DNA from: Bilabrum cf. latius
Taxonomy: Eukaryota; Bigyra: Bicosoecida; Bigyra; Bicosoecida
Direction of reading: 5' to 3'
Assembly: GCA_965178125.1 (NCBI GenBank)
Contig: OZ237761.1
Span: forward strand, 806,001-870,000
Length of the DNA: 64,000 nt
Of the stretch, positions 34,519 through 46,900 are shown piece by piece. A model generated the notes under the pieces. That model ran no database searches, had not been told where the DNA came from, and saw only the letters and a program-made list of their open reading frames with translations. The number at the start of each line of letters is the position of its first letter. Position 1 is the first letter of the stretch. The translations under genes and the position numbers were made by a program.

Positions 34519-36357
34519 TCACGTCCAGTTGTGGAAGTTGCTGAACAGTGCGGCGCCTATGCTCGTATACCCCACCACCCACGCTGCGATCAGGAACTAC
34601 CGCCACTCTCGAGATGCCTTCCTGTCTCCATCCAGGCCCCAGCCCGTCCAGGCCGCGGCTAGGCCCAGACCCAGGGCGGGGTAGGCTGCCAGCACCCTCG
34701 TGCTGACCTGCACGTGCATGAGCACTAGGCCAGTGGCAGCCAGCAGGCCACCGTGCACCGCGTACGGTACCAGCACCCGAGACACTTTTTTCCAGGGACC
34801 AACCGCGCCTGCCCTGCCGCCTTCATCGGCGGGCAGGAGCGCCGGGATGAACGCGCCTGCAGTTCGCCGGGCCACATCTGCGACCATGCCGGGGGCGACC
34901 ATCCACGAGCTCATCGCAGCAGTGTTGCCGCCCTTGTCCCTCAACTTTTCCTTGCCGTGACCGCAACTCTAATCCTTACGCTCCTTCGTAGCACCCCCTG
35001 AAGACGCCTCCCTGTCCGCTTCACGCTTGTCTCGGTTCGCACACCTGGCCCACGCTGCGATGCTCCAGGCAGCTGCAGCCATGATGGGCACCGCAAGCAC
35101 GAACTAGCCTATCTAGTCCGGTCTCCAGTACGCAAACGGACCCACGCCCCAGAAGCGGGCTTGCACAGATGCATACACTGGGGGCGGCAGCAGGCCGCTC
35201 GCATGCTCACACCACTCGGGCCACTGACCTTCAGGCCTGGCGCCATGGGGTGATGCGATTAGCCGGGCGGGAGGCAGCTGGACCAGGGTTGGGGGCAGCG
35301 GGAGATACGCAGGTATAATGCGGTCCATCCATTGGAACGCAGGACCTATGAATCGGAGGACTAATCCACCCGAATGCGGGCACAGGTGGTACGCTGCGTG
35401 CCACTGCAGCAGGGCGGGCACTGCCAGCGGGAGGGCACTCACCAGCAGCACTGAGGCGCGGGAGGTGCACCACAGGGCCCATCGGGAGCACGCATGCAGT
35501 GTGTGCCGGCCCAGTGCCAGAGACAGCGCCCTGTCCTGAGCCAGCAATCGCTCTGCCGCCCTAACGGCGAGAAACCCGCCGAGGAGCACCCCGTTGGACC
35601 TCGCGCTAGTTGCAACCACGAAGCAGAGGGCGGCCAGCGCCTCGCCCGTGGTGAGCATCCAGTGCACAAGGGGTCCATTGTGAGTGCGATTCTTTCTCTT
35701 GCTCAAGTTCCCAGCTGGTAAGCCCTCGGATTCGAGTGCCAGCAGGCCCACAGTCACGAAGAGGCTGTGCAGGGCGCCAGAGTACCCCGCACTCCAAAAG
35801 ATGCCGCCGGGGCCAAGTCCCATCAAAACGCCACATGCATATGCCAGGTGCATATTATTCCGACTGCTATGGGAGAGACCCGCTCGAGAGAGCACAGCGG
35901 CGCACCACTTCTCCGCTGCTGCTGCTACTGCAACTGCGCAGCACAGTGACAGCAAAACCGCAGCCAGCGACAACGCCGGCTCCGCATGGATTATGCCGAT
36001 GTCAAATCCAGCAATTATCAAAATTGTAGTGCGAACACCACTCAAAGCCGGGACCACCAGCACGCTTGCCACACTGCGGGCTGCGATCGGAGCAAGCGGG
36101 AACATTGCGTATTGCTGCTCGAACTGGTACCCATCCTTGGCTATGGTCTGGAAGAACACGGCATCCCAATTCGAAAGTGGAGCTGAGATTACAAGCGCAG
36201 CCCTATCGAGAGCTGTTGGCTGGCAACCAACCTGCTCGCAAGCTGCGAGTAAGCTACCAGGGCCCGACGAGTCGTATGAGTCACCTACAAACCAACAGGC
36301 GATTGCGAGCAAGCATATAATCAATCTAGCAACTAGAACAACTTTCCAACTCGACAT
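34519..36357 (-). CDS. PIGV: PIG-V, GPI alpha-1,6-mannosyltransferase II
   Basis: A 612-residue multi-pass ER protein (human PIG-V is about 490). The N-terminus is hydrophobic (MSSWKVVLVARLIICLLAIA), then comes the catalytic-loop region SNWDAVFFQTIAKDGYQFEQ, then YAMFPLAPIAAR. The family's C-terminal block is YWRPD-TAG-IG-TAG-FVLAVPI (TAG at 35113 and 35104), matching 'YWxxxQxPNFLLAxP'. The first TAG sits on the conserved Gln. LMHVQVSTRVLAAYPAL and the very end SNFHNWT also match PIG-V, but both lie downstream of TAG codons (35113, 35104, 34969; the end also of 34597). TGA ends it at 34519. PIG-V adds the second mannose to the GPI core in the ER lumen. The gene is divergent from PGAP1 with 90 bp between start codons. 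Confidence 0.93.
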
Positions 36358-36447
36358 ACAATGTGTCTGGGTCGCAAAATACAGCAACCGCACGGCAGGA
36401 TTCGGAGCACGGCAGGTGCTTCGACTTTGTGGTGGGCGCAACTAAAC

Positions 36448-38862
36448 ATGCTATCCCAAGCTGTCGCGTGGATTATTGCGGTATTATTGGTTCGATTCGC
36501 TGTTCATACCCAAGATGGCCCAAATCCGTGCGAGATGTCGTACATGTCTCCATAGTACACGAGTGTGTTCAAATCATTCTCGGGTGGTCCGTCAGCATTT
36601 CAGTATCAGGACAAGCGCATCGGCAGCAACGACAGGAAAAGCATGAATCTTATATTTGTCCCTGGGCACATGGGTGATCATAAGCAGGTTAGATCCCTGG
36701 GGTCGTCCGGCTTACAAGCAAAACAGTTTTCTCGAATTATCGCTCTCGATTTTTTTGAAGCTCCCAGCGTCTTTTTGCCATGTGCAACTAAGCGTCAAGC
36801 ACAGTTCGCCGCACATACATTGGACAAGATGCGAACTGCGTCGACTGCTAGCCGTGATACCCTGCTTATTGGGCACTCAATGGGAGCGCACGCCGTTCTG
36901 CTCGCGGCAGCCCCCAATCGCACAGCAATTGAAACAGTTTAGATTGGTGCACATAGTAGCACCACTGTAATACTGCTTGCATCCCCACTTCGTGCGCCGG
37001 CAGTCGGTTTGTCCTCGTGCTCATGGCGTGCGCATGATACGCTCCGATTCCACGCTCGCCAGCTGCGTGCTCTGCCCAACGTGACGGTCGTATCCATCGA
37101 TGGCGGGGACAGGGATCTGCTGGTAGATCCTCGGGGTGCGAGGCTAGACGGGCTCATCGAAGACCACGTGTCTCTGGGGGACCCTGGGCTGCAGTTCGCC
37201 GGCGTGGACCACCGCGCGGTGCTGTGGTGCAAGCAGGTGGTGGACGGGCTGGTGCAGGGGGTGGCGAGCTGGCGGCAGGGGCGGGGCCAAAGGGGCCAAA
37301 AGGGTCGGGTTGATCTATCGCTAGGAGAGCATATACGACATGGCATCGGCAGCGAGGCGCAGGTGTCCTCGGAGAGATCTGCGGCGGTGCGGGCCAGCCT
37401 AGCAGCGGTGAGGGAGAGGGGGTGGAGGGAGGCAGCGGGGGTGGCGCAGGCTGGGGTGGCGCTGGTACAGAGGGTCTCTCGATCCATGGCTGGACTGGGT
37501 GCGATGGTGATGTTGTCTATCGAGCACGGGGTGGTACAGGGAGTGGGCAGGCGCAGGGGTGCGTTTGCGGTGTGGGGGTGGGTGCCGCAGAGGTGGTGCG
37601 CGCTGGTGGCAGTCTTGGTTTTGGTATTCAGGTGGGTTCTTGCCCTCGGAATAAGCCTGGCATTGGCTCCATGGGGCCCTCTCCTGGAAGATCCATCGGG
37701 GGCAATGGCCAGCGCGTGCATCCGGGCGCTGCTGGTCTGCCTCAAGGGGGGCGCGGGGGCCCGTGGGCTGCTACTCTCGCTGTGGGGCATGGGGCTGGAC
37801 CTCGCCTGGACGATCGTGCTGATGGACACATTGCTAGGGGCGATATCGTCGGTGCTGGGGGCGATTGGATGGGCGGTGATGGGGCTGCTAGGAGCTTGCA
37901 AGCGGTTGGGAGGGTTGTCCGATGGGGGGCGGTGCGGGCTCAATCGAAACAGAAGGCCAGCAGGGGGCTAGATTTCGCTGGACTGGACGAAGATAGCGAC
38001 GGGTGCGGGCTGCGTCGCGGCGAGCTTGTGGCTCGCCTTTGCCATCGACTCGAGCCGGGGTTTCCCTTGCATGGGCATCTTTGGGACCGCCCTGCCGATC
38101 GTGAGTGTGCTTTGCTTTGGGCTGGCCACTTGGGGTGTGCCGGAGCCCAGCTCGTGGGGCTCCGTGCACCCCGTGTGGGTCATGGTGCTCCTGGTCTCGC
38201 ACGATGCACTGGCCGTCGGGGGCCTCGTCTGGGCCCGGTTCTTTGCAGACTCATGGTAGAATGTCTCTCTCGCGCGTCAGCTCGCCGTGTGGACTGCACA
38301 GTACCCCATCCCAGAGAGCATAGGTGAAGATGCCAGTGGCGCCGAGGAGTACGCGGCAGGCCATCTGTGCGGCGATTATGCATCGCACCTGCAGTTGGTT
38401 GGGAGCGTCATCTTCTGCGTGGGGGTCCCTCTCGGGATGCAAGGCATGCAGGTCTCGCCAGAATCGGCCGAGGTAATGCGAGCCCTGCGGCGGGTCCCCC
38501 GGCCAGAGTCGCCAGAAGTGGCGCGTGCCCTGCAGCAGACCACCACAACGTCTGCCGTCGCAGATTTGATCAGATACGCAACGATGTGCTTCTTATGCGT
38601 GCTGGTCGTGGCACATGTTAGCGACGAGTAGAGACCGGAAGAGGCGAGCTTCGTCGTGGATGCAGACACGGTCATAGAGGAGGCCTGGCGGTGGGGCCCC
38701 CAGGTCACTGGTCTGACTGCATGGGTTGCATTCGCAGCTGAGGCTCTTGCCAAGCGGAGATCGACCCCGCCACCTCCTAGGCTGACCCAGGAGCAAGGGG
38801 GGGCATGGCTGCTCTCGACCATCCTGCCTTCAAGTTGGCGCGCCAGGGAGCACGCAGATTGA
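36448..38862 (+). CDS. PGAP1: PGAP1, GPI inositol-deacylase
   Basis: An 804-residue ER membrane hydrolase with TAG at 36553, 36940, 37969, 38257 and 38629 and TGA at 38860. After an N-terminal signal-anchor (VAWIIAVLLVRFAV) the family start block CEMSYMSP-TAG-Y appears, then LIFVPGHMGDHKQVRSL, the lipase motif LLIGHSMGAHAV, and past the second TAG VSIDGGDRDLLVDPRGARL and GVDHRAVLWCKQVVDGL. All are diagnostic of PGAP1/Bst1. The C-terminal half has several transmembrane segments. The enzyme removes the inositol-linked acyl chain from GPI anchors so that GPI proteins leave the ER. It shares a promoter region with PIG-V, another GPI enzyme. The ATG at 36448 is preferred over 36361 because it directly precedes the signal-anchor. 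Confidence 0.94.
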
Positions 38863-38937
38863 CTAGCAACTACTTGTCCACATATCCAATATCGCTCTTG
38901 TTATCACATGAATATGCCAAGAGGCTTTTCTACTCAA

Positions 38938-39954
38938 TCACGAGGAAGCAGGCCGCCAAGTCGAGCTCGCGTTCCCGCACTTGGGGTAGTCAATCTCGCC
39001 CTGCCCAAAGCCCGGCAGCTAGCTGGCCTCGGGGCTGGAGGCAAGCGTCAGCGCCTCGCCCAAAGCTGCCATGATCCTGCTAAACCCGTTTTTGAAGCAA
39101 AGATCCGGGTCATATGGGGCATCGGCGCAGTATCCCGACGGTGGGGGCGCCGCAACTTCCGGGGCAGCAGTCTTGCCATTGGCATTGCTATTGGCTCCCC
39201 GCAGCTGGCCCCTGCCCGTCCAAGCGGCGGCATGAGAAGCGCGGGATACGTTTCTGCCGTCTTTAAGCAGCTCATGGGACTGGAAGAACCGCGCCCACTG
39301 GAAATCTGCGAAACTGACGTTGGTCTTGCCGTATCCTCCATTGTTGCGCACCGCCCAGGCCAGGGAGCGGTAGGGCCAGTTGACGAGGCGGGAGAAACTG
39401 CTGGGGATCAGTCTTGGGTCCATCTGAGGCCTATCTTTGTCATCACGCAGCCAAACCAGCCCCTGCGCCACCATGGTGGCGAAGAATGCAGAATCTGAGG
39501 CCGGTTCACCTCTGCTCTTTCCCGCCTGACCTGTCGAAACATCGAGCTGCACTTGGCACAACATCTACCGGTCCTCAGGATATGTTGATATGTCCGCAGT
39601 AAGGAGCCCGAGAGCCGTGTGGTGGTGGTCAGTCAGGAAAAGTCTGAAGGGCGCATCAACAGAGGACCGCGGCGATTCTGGCGGCGCTATGACCACCGGT
39701 ACTATGTGGCCCACGAGGTATTCATCCAAGTCCTTCAAAGTCATATTTCCGTATCTCGCTGCCTTGCAATGAACTTCGTCTAAGCCTACCAAAGATTGTG
39801 TTGGGCGCAGCTAGAGGGCATCACAGGAGCAGAGCGTGCCTACTCCCATGCCCGGACTGCAGGCTGGGTAGTCCGACGGACTTGGGTGGGCATGTGTGTT
39901 GAAGCATCCCAATACTACACAGAACACGACTAGCCGATAATTGCCCCCCAACAT
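38938..39954 (-). CDS. secreted ParB-like nuclease-domain protein
   Basis: A 338-residue frame with TAG at 39811, 39565 and 39019 and TGA at 38938. The N-terminus MLGGNYRLVVFCVVLGCFNT is a signal peptide. The first TAG is in DAL-Q-LRPTQSLVGLDEV, the opening of the ParB-like (PF08857-type) domain, which continues with YGNMTLKDLDEYL, VPVVIAPP and LTDHHHTALGLL. The second TAG follows TYPEDR. The middle part (GLVWLRDDKDR, NWPYRSLAWAVR) also resembles that family. Known members are mostly bacterial or from microbial eukaryotes, and the function is not established. The gene is divergent from the SDR gene, 76 bp between starts. Confidence 0.7.
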
Positions 39955-40030
39955 GTGGAAATCGTGACGGTATAGTGGAAGATGCATCGAGTCGTAGAGT
40001 TGCTGTTGCTGCATCTTGAAGACCCGAAGT

Positions 40031-42532
40031 ATGACGAGTGGAGGTCGCAAGCACGCAGATTCGACAACTTCGTTGTTTCCGAGAGATTTTCAACAGCTCA
40101 GTCCTGTACCTCCACATATTGATTCAATGGCATCGTTGTTAGATCAAGTTCTCGCCATTTCAGCCAAACAAGAACGATCATTCAGCGTGCCAGAGGAGGG
40201 CGAAGATGCTCGATTCGAGTTTGCACTCAGTCCGTTATCACGCTGGGGTTCAGCGTGTATCTGGGCCGTCAAATGCATGCTACCGTCATCACCTGTGGTT
40301 GCACAAGTTCTACACACGGACTCTGACGTTGCTGCTTTCCTTTCTGAGATCCCACCCTCGCTTCCACACCGACTGCCAGCACTCTGCGACTCGTTGCGGG
40401 GAACATACGCAATGGGGTCCAGATCAACACTACGATATTTGACTCGCGAATTTGGTCGCGATGGCGGCTGGGATGATGCTGAGCACGACGAGCTCCTGGA
40501 GCTGGCCGAAGAGATGAGGAACCTGCTCGACGCGGACGGCTCAACAGCTCCTGGAGACGCCCAAAGCGCTTCCAGCGGCGCCGGATAGAGCGTTTCAGCT
40601 GTGTGGGGCCCGGTAGACCCGCGCGCATCCGCCCTCAGGACGGCTGCTGAATCGGCGCGCACTGCTGGGTCGGCCCGGGGCGCCCTTTGCAAGGAGCTGC
40701 ACCGCCTGTGCGACGAGTCATAGGAATCGCGGGCTCGCTCGCAGGGCCAAATTGCATTTAAGTCGCTTTTGGAACGGGTAGAGGTGCTCGTGAGGCAGTC
40801 CGCGGGCGATGCGGCAGGTGCGAAGGCAGTGGATGCCGACATGATGGCAGCACTGCTGGGCGAGGCAGCAGGCACACCTGGCTCTGGGGCAGGAGTCGCG
40901 GGAGGAGAGAGCATCAGTTTGCTACCAATCGGGCCGGGCAAGCTCACTCCGGGTGATTGTGCGATCGTGCACTGCATCAGCGAGGCGTGCCAGAGCAGTC
41001 CCGGCAGTGCCCCGCTTCTCGAATCGCACCCCGAGGTGCAGGACTGGGTCCGGCGCGCGCTCCTGTTCCTCAGGGAACAGAGGGCGGCTGACACAGAGAG
41101 GTACCTTGAGGCTATCGGTGCAAGTGACAGCGGATCGGCGGAGCCCAGTGCCGGCGAAGGCGTGCCCCCGGGGGTGGCGGCAGCGGCGAGGAGCGGCGAC
41201 CTGGTGCTGGTGACAGGGGCCGGGGGATTCATCGGGAGTCACGTGGTGCAGCAGCTGTTGGTCGGAGGGCATGCCGTGCGGGGCACGGTGCGGGATCCTC
41301 GTAAGGAGGACCGCACGGCGCACCTTCGTGCCATGCAGGGGGCTAGTGACCGGCTGCAGCTGCACCCCCTGGATCTCCTTGAGGCGGGGTCCTTCGCACC
41401 GGCCATGGAAGGCTGCGGCGTGGTGATGCACGTGGCCAGCCCCTTCGCCCTTGGGGAGGTGCGGGACCCCGACAGAGACATGCTGCTTCCAGCGGTCATG
41501 GGCACGCTGCACGCTCTCCGGGCCGCTGCATCCAGCCCCACCGTGCGCCGCGTGGTGGTTACCAGCAGCACCGCGGCGGTGTACATGAGCAAGCGCAGGG
41601 GCGACGAATGGTGTGACGAGTGCGAATGGAGCGACTCCGCGGCGCTGCGCCAGGACGGAAAGTGGTACGCGCTCTCCAAGACTCTCGCCGAGGCGGCTGC
41701 CTGGGCCTTCGTTGGGCTGGCGGGGAGCCGGGGGGTGCCAGAGGATGCGCTGCGGCAGGTGGGTGCTCTGCTGGAGGCAGCCGGATCGGAGGCGCGCGGG
41801 GGCCTGGACGCTGGGCTCCTGCAGTCTGGCAGCAGCCGGCCAGAGGCGTGCCTGTCTTCGTCCCTGCGGCCCGGCGGTGCACCCCCCTTGCAGGTGACCT
41901 GCCTGTGCCCCACGCTGGTGGCGGGCCCGCTGCTGCAGCCCCCCCGGGCTGGAGGCTCCCGCCCGGGCCTCAACGAGAGCTCGGCTCGGGTGGCTGTGTT
42001 CATGCAGGCCGACCTCGTGACAGGTGCAGGGCATGCAGGTGCAGGTGCAGAGGCAGGGGCTAGAGTCAGGGTGCGGCCCCGGAAGGCCGCCATCCCTGAC
42101 TCCACCAAGTGCTTCGTGGATGTGCGTGACGTGGCACGGGCGCACGTGCTGGCGGGGCTGGGCGCGTCTGCCGGCAACGAGCGGGTTCTGCTGATCGGCG
42201 CGGTGGCAGCGTGGAGGCACGTGGTGCGGATGCTGAGGGAGGGGCTGTCCGTGACCGTGTCGGGTGTGGGGAGCGAAGGCACAGGGCCGCGCTCCGTGGA
42301 AGACGGTCCGGAGGAGGTGCTCGCAGTGATGCCCAAAGCGGTGGAGGGTCAGGCCGGGGATGGATCTCTGCCGGAGGTGGCACCCTACCCGCAGGCCATC
42401 GCGTCGATCCGAAGTGCGTCTCGGCTGGGGCTCGCATACACGCCGTTGGAGACAACTATGGCAGATACAGTACAATCTCTGGTCGCTGGGGGCCACATTG
42501 GGGTTGTGGGCGAAGTGGTGGCCACTGCGTGA
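40031..42532 (+). CDS. extended SDR (DFR/CCR-like) with a long N-terminal domain
   Basis: An 833-residue frame with TAG at 40586 and 40721 and a TGA stop. Residues from about 390 on form an extended short-chain dehydrogenase of the dihydroflavonol reductase/cinnamoyl-CoA reductase type: LVTGAGGFIGSHVVQQLL (NAD(P) binding), VRGTVRDPRKEDR, VVMHVASPF, RRVVVTSSTAAVY and the catalytic WYALSKTLAEAAAW (YxxxK). The substrate loop ends with CFVDVRDVARAHVLAGL. The first 390 residues are not recognised: a helical region (LLDQVLAISAKQERSF, ELLELAEEMRNLLDA) followed by Ala/Gly-rich sequence containing both TAGs. The start is the first ATG of the frame, so an alternative start further in, such as MASLLDQV, is possible. 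Substrate is unknown. Confidence 0.82.
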
Positions 42533-42585
42533 GGTACCCGGAGCCTCGACTCGGAGCGCAAGTTGCCGTTGGCGAAAATCAAGAC

Positions 42586-42607
42586 TCGTTCGTTCGTTCG
42601 TTCGTTG
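42586..42607. repeat. (TTCG)n microsatellite
   Basis: About five and a half copies of a TTCG tetranucleotide lie in the spacer between the SDR gene and the next plus-strand gene. Confidence 0.85.
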
Positions 42608-42698
42608 ACGGGCAAACATACAGAGTTTGCTGGTTCGATTAGTGTCTAGCATGCATGAGTTGTGCAAGAGCGCAAATATTTGATAATATCTACTGGGG

Positions 42699-43805
42699 AT
42701 GGAGGAGTTCGATGAGGTCGAGGGTATCCTCCTGCGGCTCGAGTAGCAGGCAAAGACAGAGGCCAGCCCGATTCCGCCTGTCACTCACGACAAGTTTTTG
42801 TCTGATTTGAGCCCTTTTCGTGCTTCTGCGCCGCATTTGACTCTACAGGGTTCTGCAAGGTCGAGCATTCCAACAAGCAGAGCTGCCAATGATATATCAA
42901 GCGGCAGACATGCTGGATCGCGGCAACACACCTCAATGTCACACTTGAGAACCTTACAAATCGGAGAACTAGATGAATGCAAGCCAGGGACTCAGGCCCG
43001 CCCATTCGCTGCGCAATCGCCTGATGAATCCATCGTTGGATCAGCACCGAATATCGGTATTCATTCGAGTCGTAGCGCAAGCACGGAATTGAAGCATTCC
43101 CGGCGTTTACAAGATCGTGATCTCCGCAGAAGTCGAATGCGCAGTCAGCCGCTGGCACCTCGCCTCCCTCGACGGGCGGCCGCGTTGCGTGCCCCCGACA
43201 TGCCGAAGCACCACCAGCGACGACTAGCCTCGGAGGGTCGGGATGCCGCAGTGCGCAAGCAGGTTCGAAAGCTACTTGAGGGTGATTCACTTGGTTGTCT
43301 CCGCCTGCTCAGTGGTGGCACGCGATGTACGCCCATCGATGCGGCTGCGAGGCGCAGAGCGGGGCCATTCGCACCGGCAGCTTCACGCGGCCTGGAGAGC
43401 CGTGGATTTCCATGGGACCACCTCAGGCACACAGATAGTGATGACTCCGACAGGGAGTTAGAGGATTCTGGCAGTCGAAGCACACACCCTGCGGGTGTGC
43501 GCACAGGTGCAGCGAGCAGCAGGGCGATCGGCAGTGCAAGCCCTAGCCGCGTGCGGCGACAGACCCTGGCAGCGCGCCAGCGAGAGACCTGGCTGCTCAA
43601 CGATGCATCTAGAGAGCAGAAACGCATCTTGGGCGCGTTCGGGAGGCGGGCACGGAGAGGTGCACGTGCTGACTAGACAGGGAGCAAGGGCGCTTCCGTG
43701 ATGGGGGGGGTCAGGCCGACCGGGGGATATGCAGCCGCGCCAGGGAGTGAAAAGCGTTGGCGGGAGATTGAGACGCGCCTGCTGTCCACGGGCCCAATGA
43801 CTTGA
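42699..43805 (+). CDS. hypothetical basic protein
   Basis: A 368-residue frame from ATG at 42699 to TGA at 43803 with TAG at 42744 and 43674. It starts MEEFDEVEGILLRLE-Q-QAKTEA, a likely short coiled coil in which Gln fits. The rest is rich in Arg, Ser and Ala with no recognised domain, though VRKQVRKLLEGDSLGCLRLL and QTLAARQRETWLLNDAS look ordered. The C-terminal part after the second TAG ends with RWREIETRLLSTGPM. No family is assigned. Confidence 0.55.
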
Positions 43806-43941
43806 TGTGAAAAACTCAACGTGTGCTTGGCTCTGCCACTGGTGCACGCGATGCGAGAAAGTTGTGCGGATCTGGACAACGCTCCAACGACTCTATCCAA
43901 TGCCAAGCAGGAGCTGCCCAACCGGAACCATTTAACCGGCA

Positions 43942-46900
43942 TCATCCAACCGCCCCCTACCCCAGCGTGGTGCCCCGCACCGTTGTCTCAGAGGCACTCA
44001 GGGCCAGCGATGCGCCGGGCCTGCCCCCCTCCCACTCCGCCCTCGCGAGCGGCCTGGCCCCCTGCATGCCGTGCAGCCTCTCGATCAGGTCGTTGTGGGT
44101 CAGGCCCAGGTGCACCCCATCCCCGTCCCCATCTCGCCCCTCCTTCTGACCCGGTAGGAAAGTCCCCCCAGTCCCCTTGCCCGTGCCCCCGCCCCCTTCC
44201 TCGGCCGCTCTCGCCCTCGAAGACACCCCCCCGCCCTCCTGCACCAGCCCCTGCCAGAGGGCAAGCAGGGCCTGCACACCGGCCGGCTTCAGGGGACGAA
44301 CCACGGCACACGCAGCGGAGCCACCGAGCAGGTGTTCCGGTTTGGGGTGCATGACGAGCCCCGTGCGGGGGCAGCACCACGGCTTTCCCTCCGCTGCAGC
44401 GGCCTCTGCTTCCGCTTTCCTCTCCGCTGCGTCAGTGGCGCGCGCGTTGGAGGCCCCGGCAGAGGGGACCTTGGCCCTGCCTGGGATGGCCATCTCGGCA
44501 GGTGCCCGCCCCGGCAGCACGCTCCCAGTGGGCAGCAGCGCCACCACCAGCGAGCGGCCCCTCAGCCGAAGCGCCTCTCCCAGACCGTCGCTGGGAGACA
44601 CGGCCGCAGTGCGCTGCCTGGGCTTGCCCACCGCCCGCGAAACGTCTGCAGCCTCCTTGGCCCCTGCTCCCGCCCCGATCAGCACCAGGGCAAAATCGTC
44701 CGAGGTCTGCGCCGTGGCGTTAGTGCCACCAGGGAGGGACCTCGAGGCACGGACCCGTCTGGCTGCCCCGTCGTGCAGCTTGCGGTGCAGCTCCATCGCC
44801 CGCCTGGCAGAGAGGGCGACATCCGTGGCTCGGCCGGTGCGTGGGTCGCAGGAGCCCCCCACGGTGGTCACCTGCCCCCCACACTGCTTCAGGCTCGACT
44901 CCGCCCCAAGCCTGTGGGCTGCCTGCGGCTCCACCAGCAGCGCGTTGGGCACCCTGTTGCTGGCAGGCAGCCGCACCACGGTAGCGCCTCCCATGGCCCC
45001 GCGGTAGATCAACTTCCCATCGCGAAAGGCGAGGAACAGAGGAGCCGCGGTGACCCGGTATTTCCTGGCGATGCCTGGCGATCGAGCCAGCTCCACGCGC
45101 CGGAGCACGAAAGGAGAGCGGCCCCCCGTGCCATCGCCGCCCGCTGTCTCCTCGTCGGCCCGCCCCCCCACGGCCTTGGAGGCAGTGACCTGCATCAGAC
45201 TCGCAGCCAGGTCCGGATCGCCACCGTGCAGCCGTGCCATCGTGGACTGCACCTTTTCCATCACCCGGATGGCCGCCCTGCTCGCGGGCTCGTCGCCGCG
45301 CACGCATGCCACCAGCACGACCCGACCGGCCAGCTGCCCCGACTGCAGCCAGCGTTGCAGCCTGGGCTCGTCGGGTGCCTCGGGGACGGCCAGCAGCGTG
45401 CTGGCAGCCCGAGCAGCAGCCCCGCCCTCGCTGGCACTGCGCGCGTTATACCGCCCTGATGCCTGCCGCATGCTGACTGGCTTGGGCAGCGCGGGGTGCA
45501 CCTGCGTGAGTCTGGCCTTCATCTCGATCTCACCCACCCACTTGCCGCCGACCCACGAAGCACCCCTTGCCGTGCCGTACCCGTCCGACGGATCCGCCAG
45601 GGCACGATCCATGGCCTCTCGCGCTACTTGGGCCGTCGGTATCCCCCGCTTCCCCCCACCCGGTCCCATAGCAGACCCTCCGAGCAGACGCGCACCGCCG
45701 GCACTGCCGCCAAACGTGTCCCCCAGCCCCAGGGCCTCAGATGCCTTCGTCTCAGCGAGCCCGCCGAAGCCAGCTGAGCCCGCCCGACTGGCCCCCCTTC
45801 CGCTACCGACCCCAGTGCTGCCTCTGGCCCTACTGGCTCCCGCCCCATGCAGAGCCTGGGTGAGTCGCAGCGTGGCCTCCGCAGCCTCTTTGGCCACATC
45901 TTTCCTCGCCCTCTCGATAGCGGCATCTAGCGCGCCATCCCTGTCCCGCATCGTAAACACGGGGTCGTCCCGCAGGGCACCCCCACTGCCTCTGGTCCTG
46001 GCCCCTCCCCCTGCCATGGCCAGGGCAACCTCGAACGGATCCGGCCCCTCCAGCCCCGCCTCGATGCCCGCCTGCGTGCGCTGCCCCTCCCACCTAGGCA
46101 CCTCCTGCAGCGTCCTCAGCCGGGCCTGCTCCTTCCACCCGGGCTCGTTGTGCGGCGCCACTCGCAGGTTCCGCACGCCCTCCATGGCCTCGTCCAGCTC
46201 TTTGGTGAGAGCCGCGAGGGCGCCCCCTGCCACTCGACCAGCTGGGGGCACCACCCCGCCCCGCCTGTCCCGTGCAACCTTCCTGCTCAGCGGGCGGGTG
46301 GACAGCTTGCCAGATCCTACAAGGGATGATGGTGATAGTGATGCCCCGTGCGGTCCTCGCCCCCTCCCCCGCCCGCCTGCAGTCTGCAGCTGCACCAGCG
46401 TGCGCCGTGGCACAGGAGGCCCCTGCAGGTCCACCCGCTCCCTGTACCCGCATTGGAAATGGTGCTTGAGCCCGTCGCACTCGAAGTGCACACGGATGTC
46501 CCCCCGGCCACGGAACACCAGCTGCATGTGTTTGTTCAGCTGGATCTGCACCGGCCCCCGGGGCGGCTCACCGGCCCCAGCCTGCTTTGGATCCCAAGCC
46601 CAGGCATGGAGGTGGGCGCCGGTGGAGCCGCGCTGCTTGGGCCCGAGAACGCTGGTGAGGACAGCTCCTTTCTTAGACAGAACCAGCTTGGTTCCTGGCT
46701 CGTGCTGCTTACCCTTGAGCCCACACACGGCGAAACCAGTGCATTCGCTGCTGATGCTCGCCAGCAGCGGCCCTTGGTTGCTGGTGTTCGGGGCACTTCC
46801 AATCGGCATCACAGGAGGCCGCTTGAGGGCTATCACGCCCCTACCTGCCTATGCGAGCTTCCTCTTGTTCCTTATTCGGGCCTTTTCAACCGAAGCGACG

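Noticed and set aside
40922-42784. A 620-codon minus-strand frame over the SDR gene
   Set aside because: It is a shadow of the SDR reading frame, low complexity, and contains no recognisable motif.
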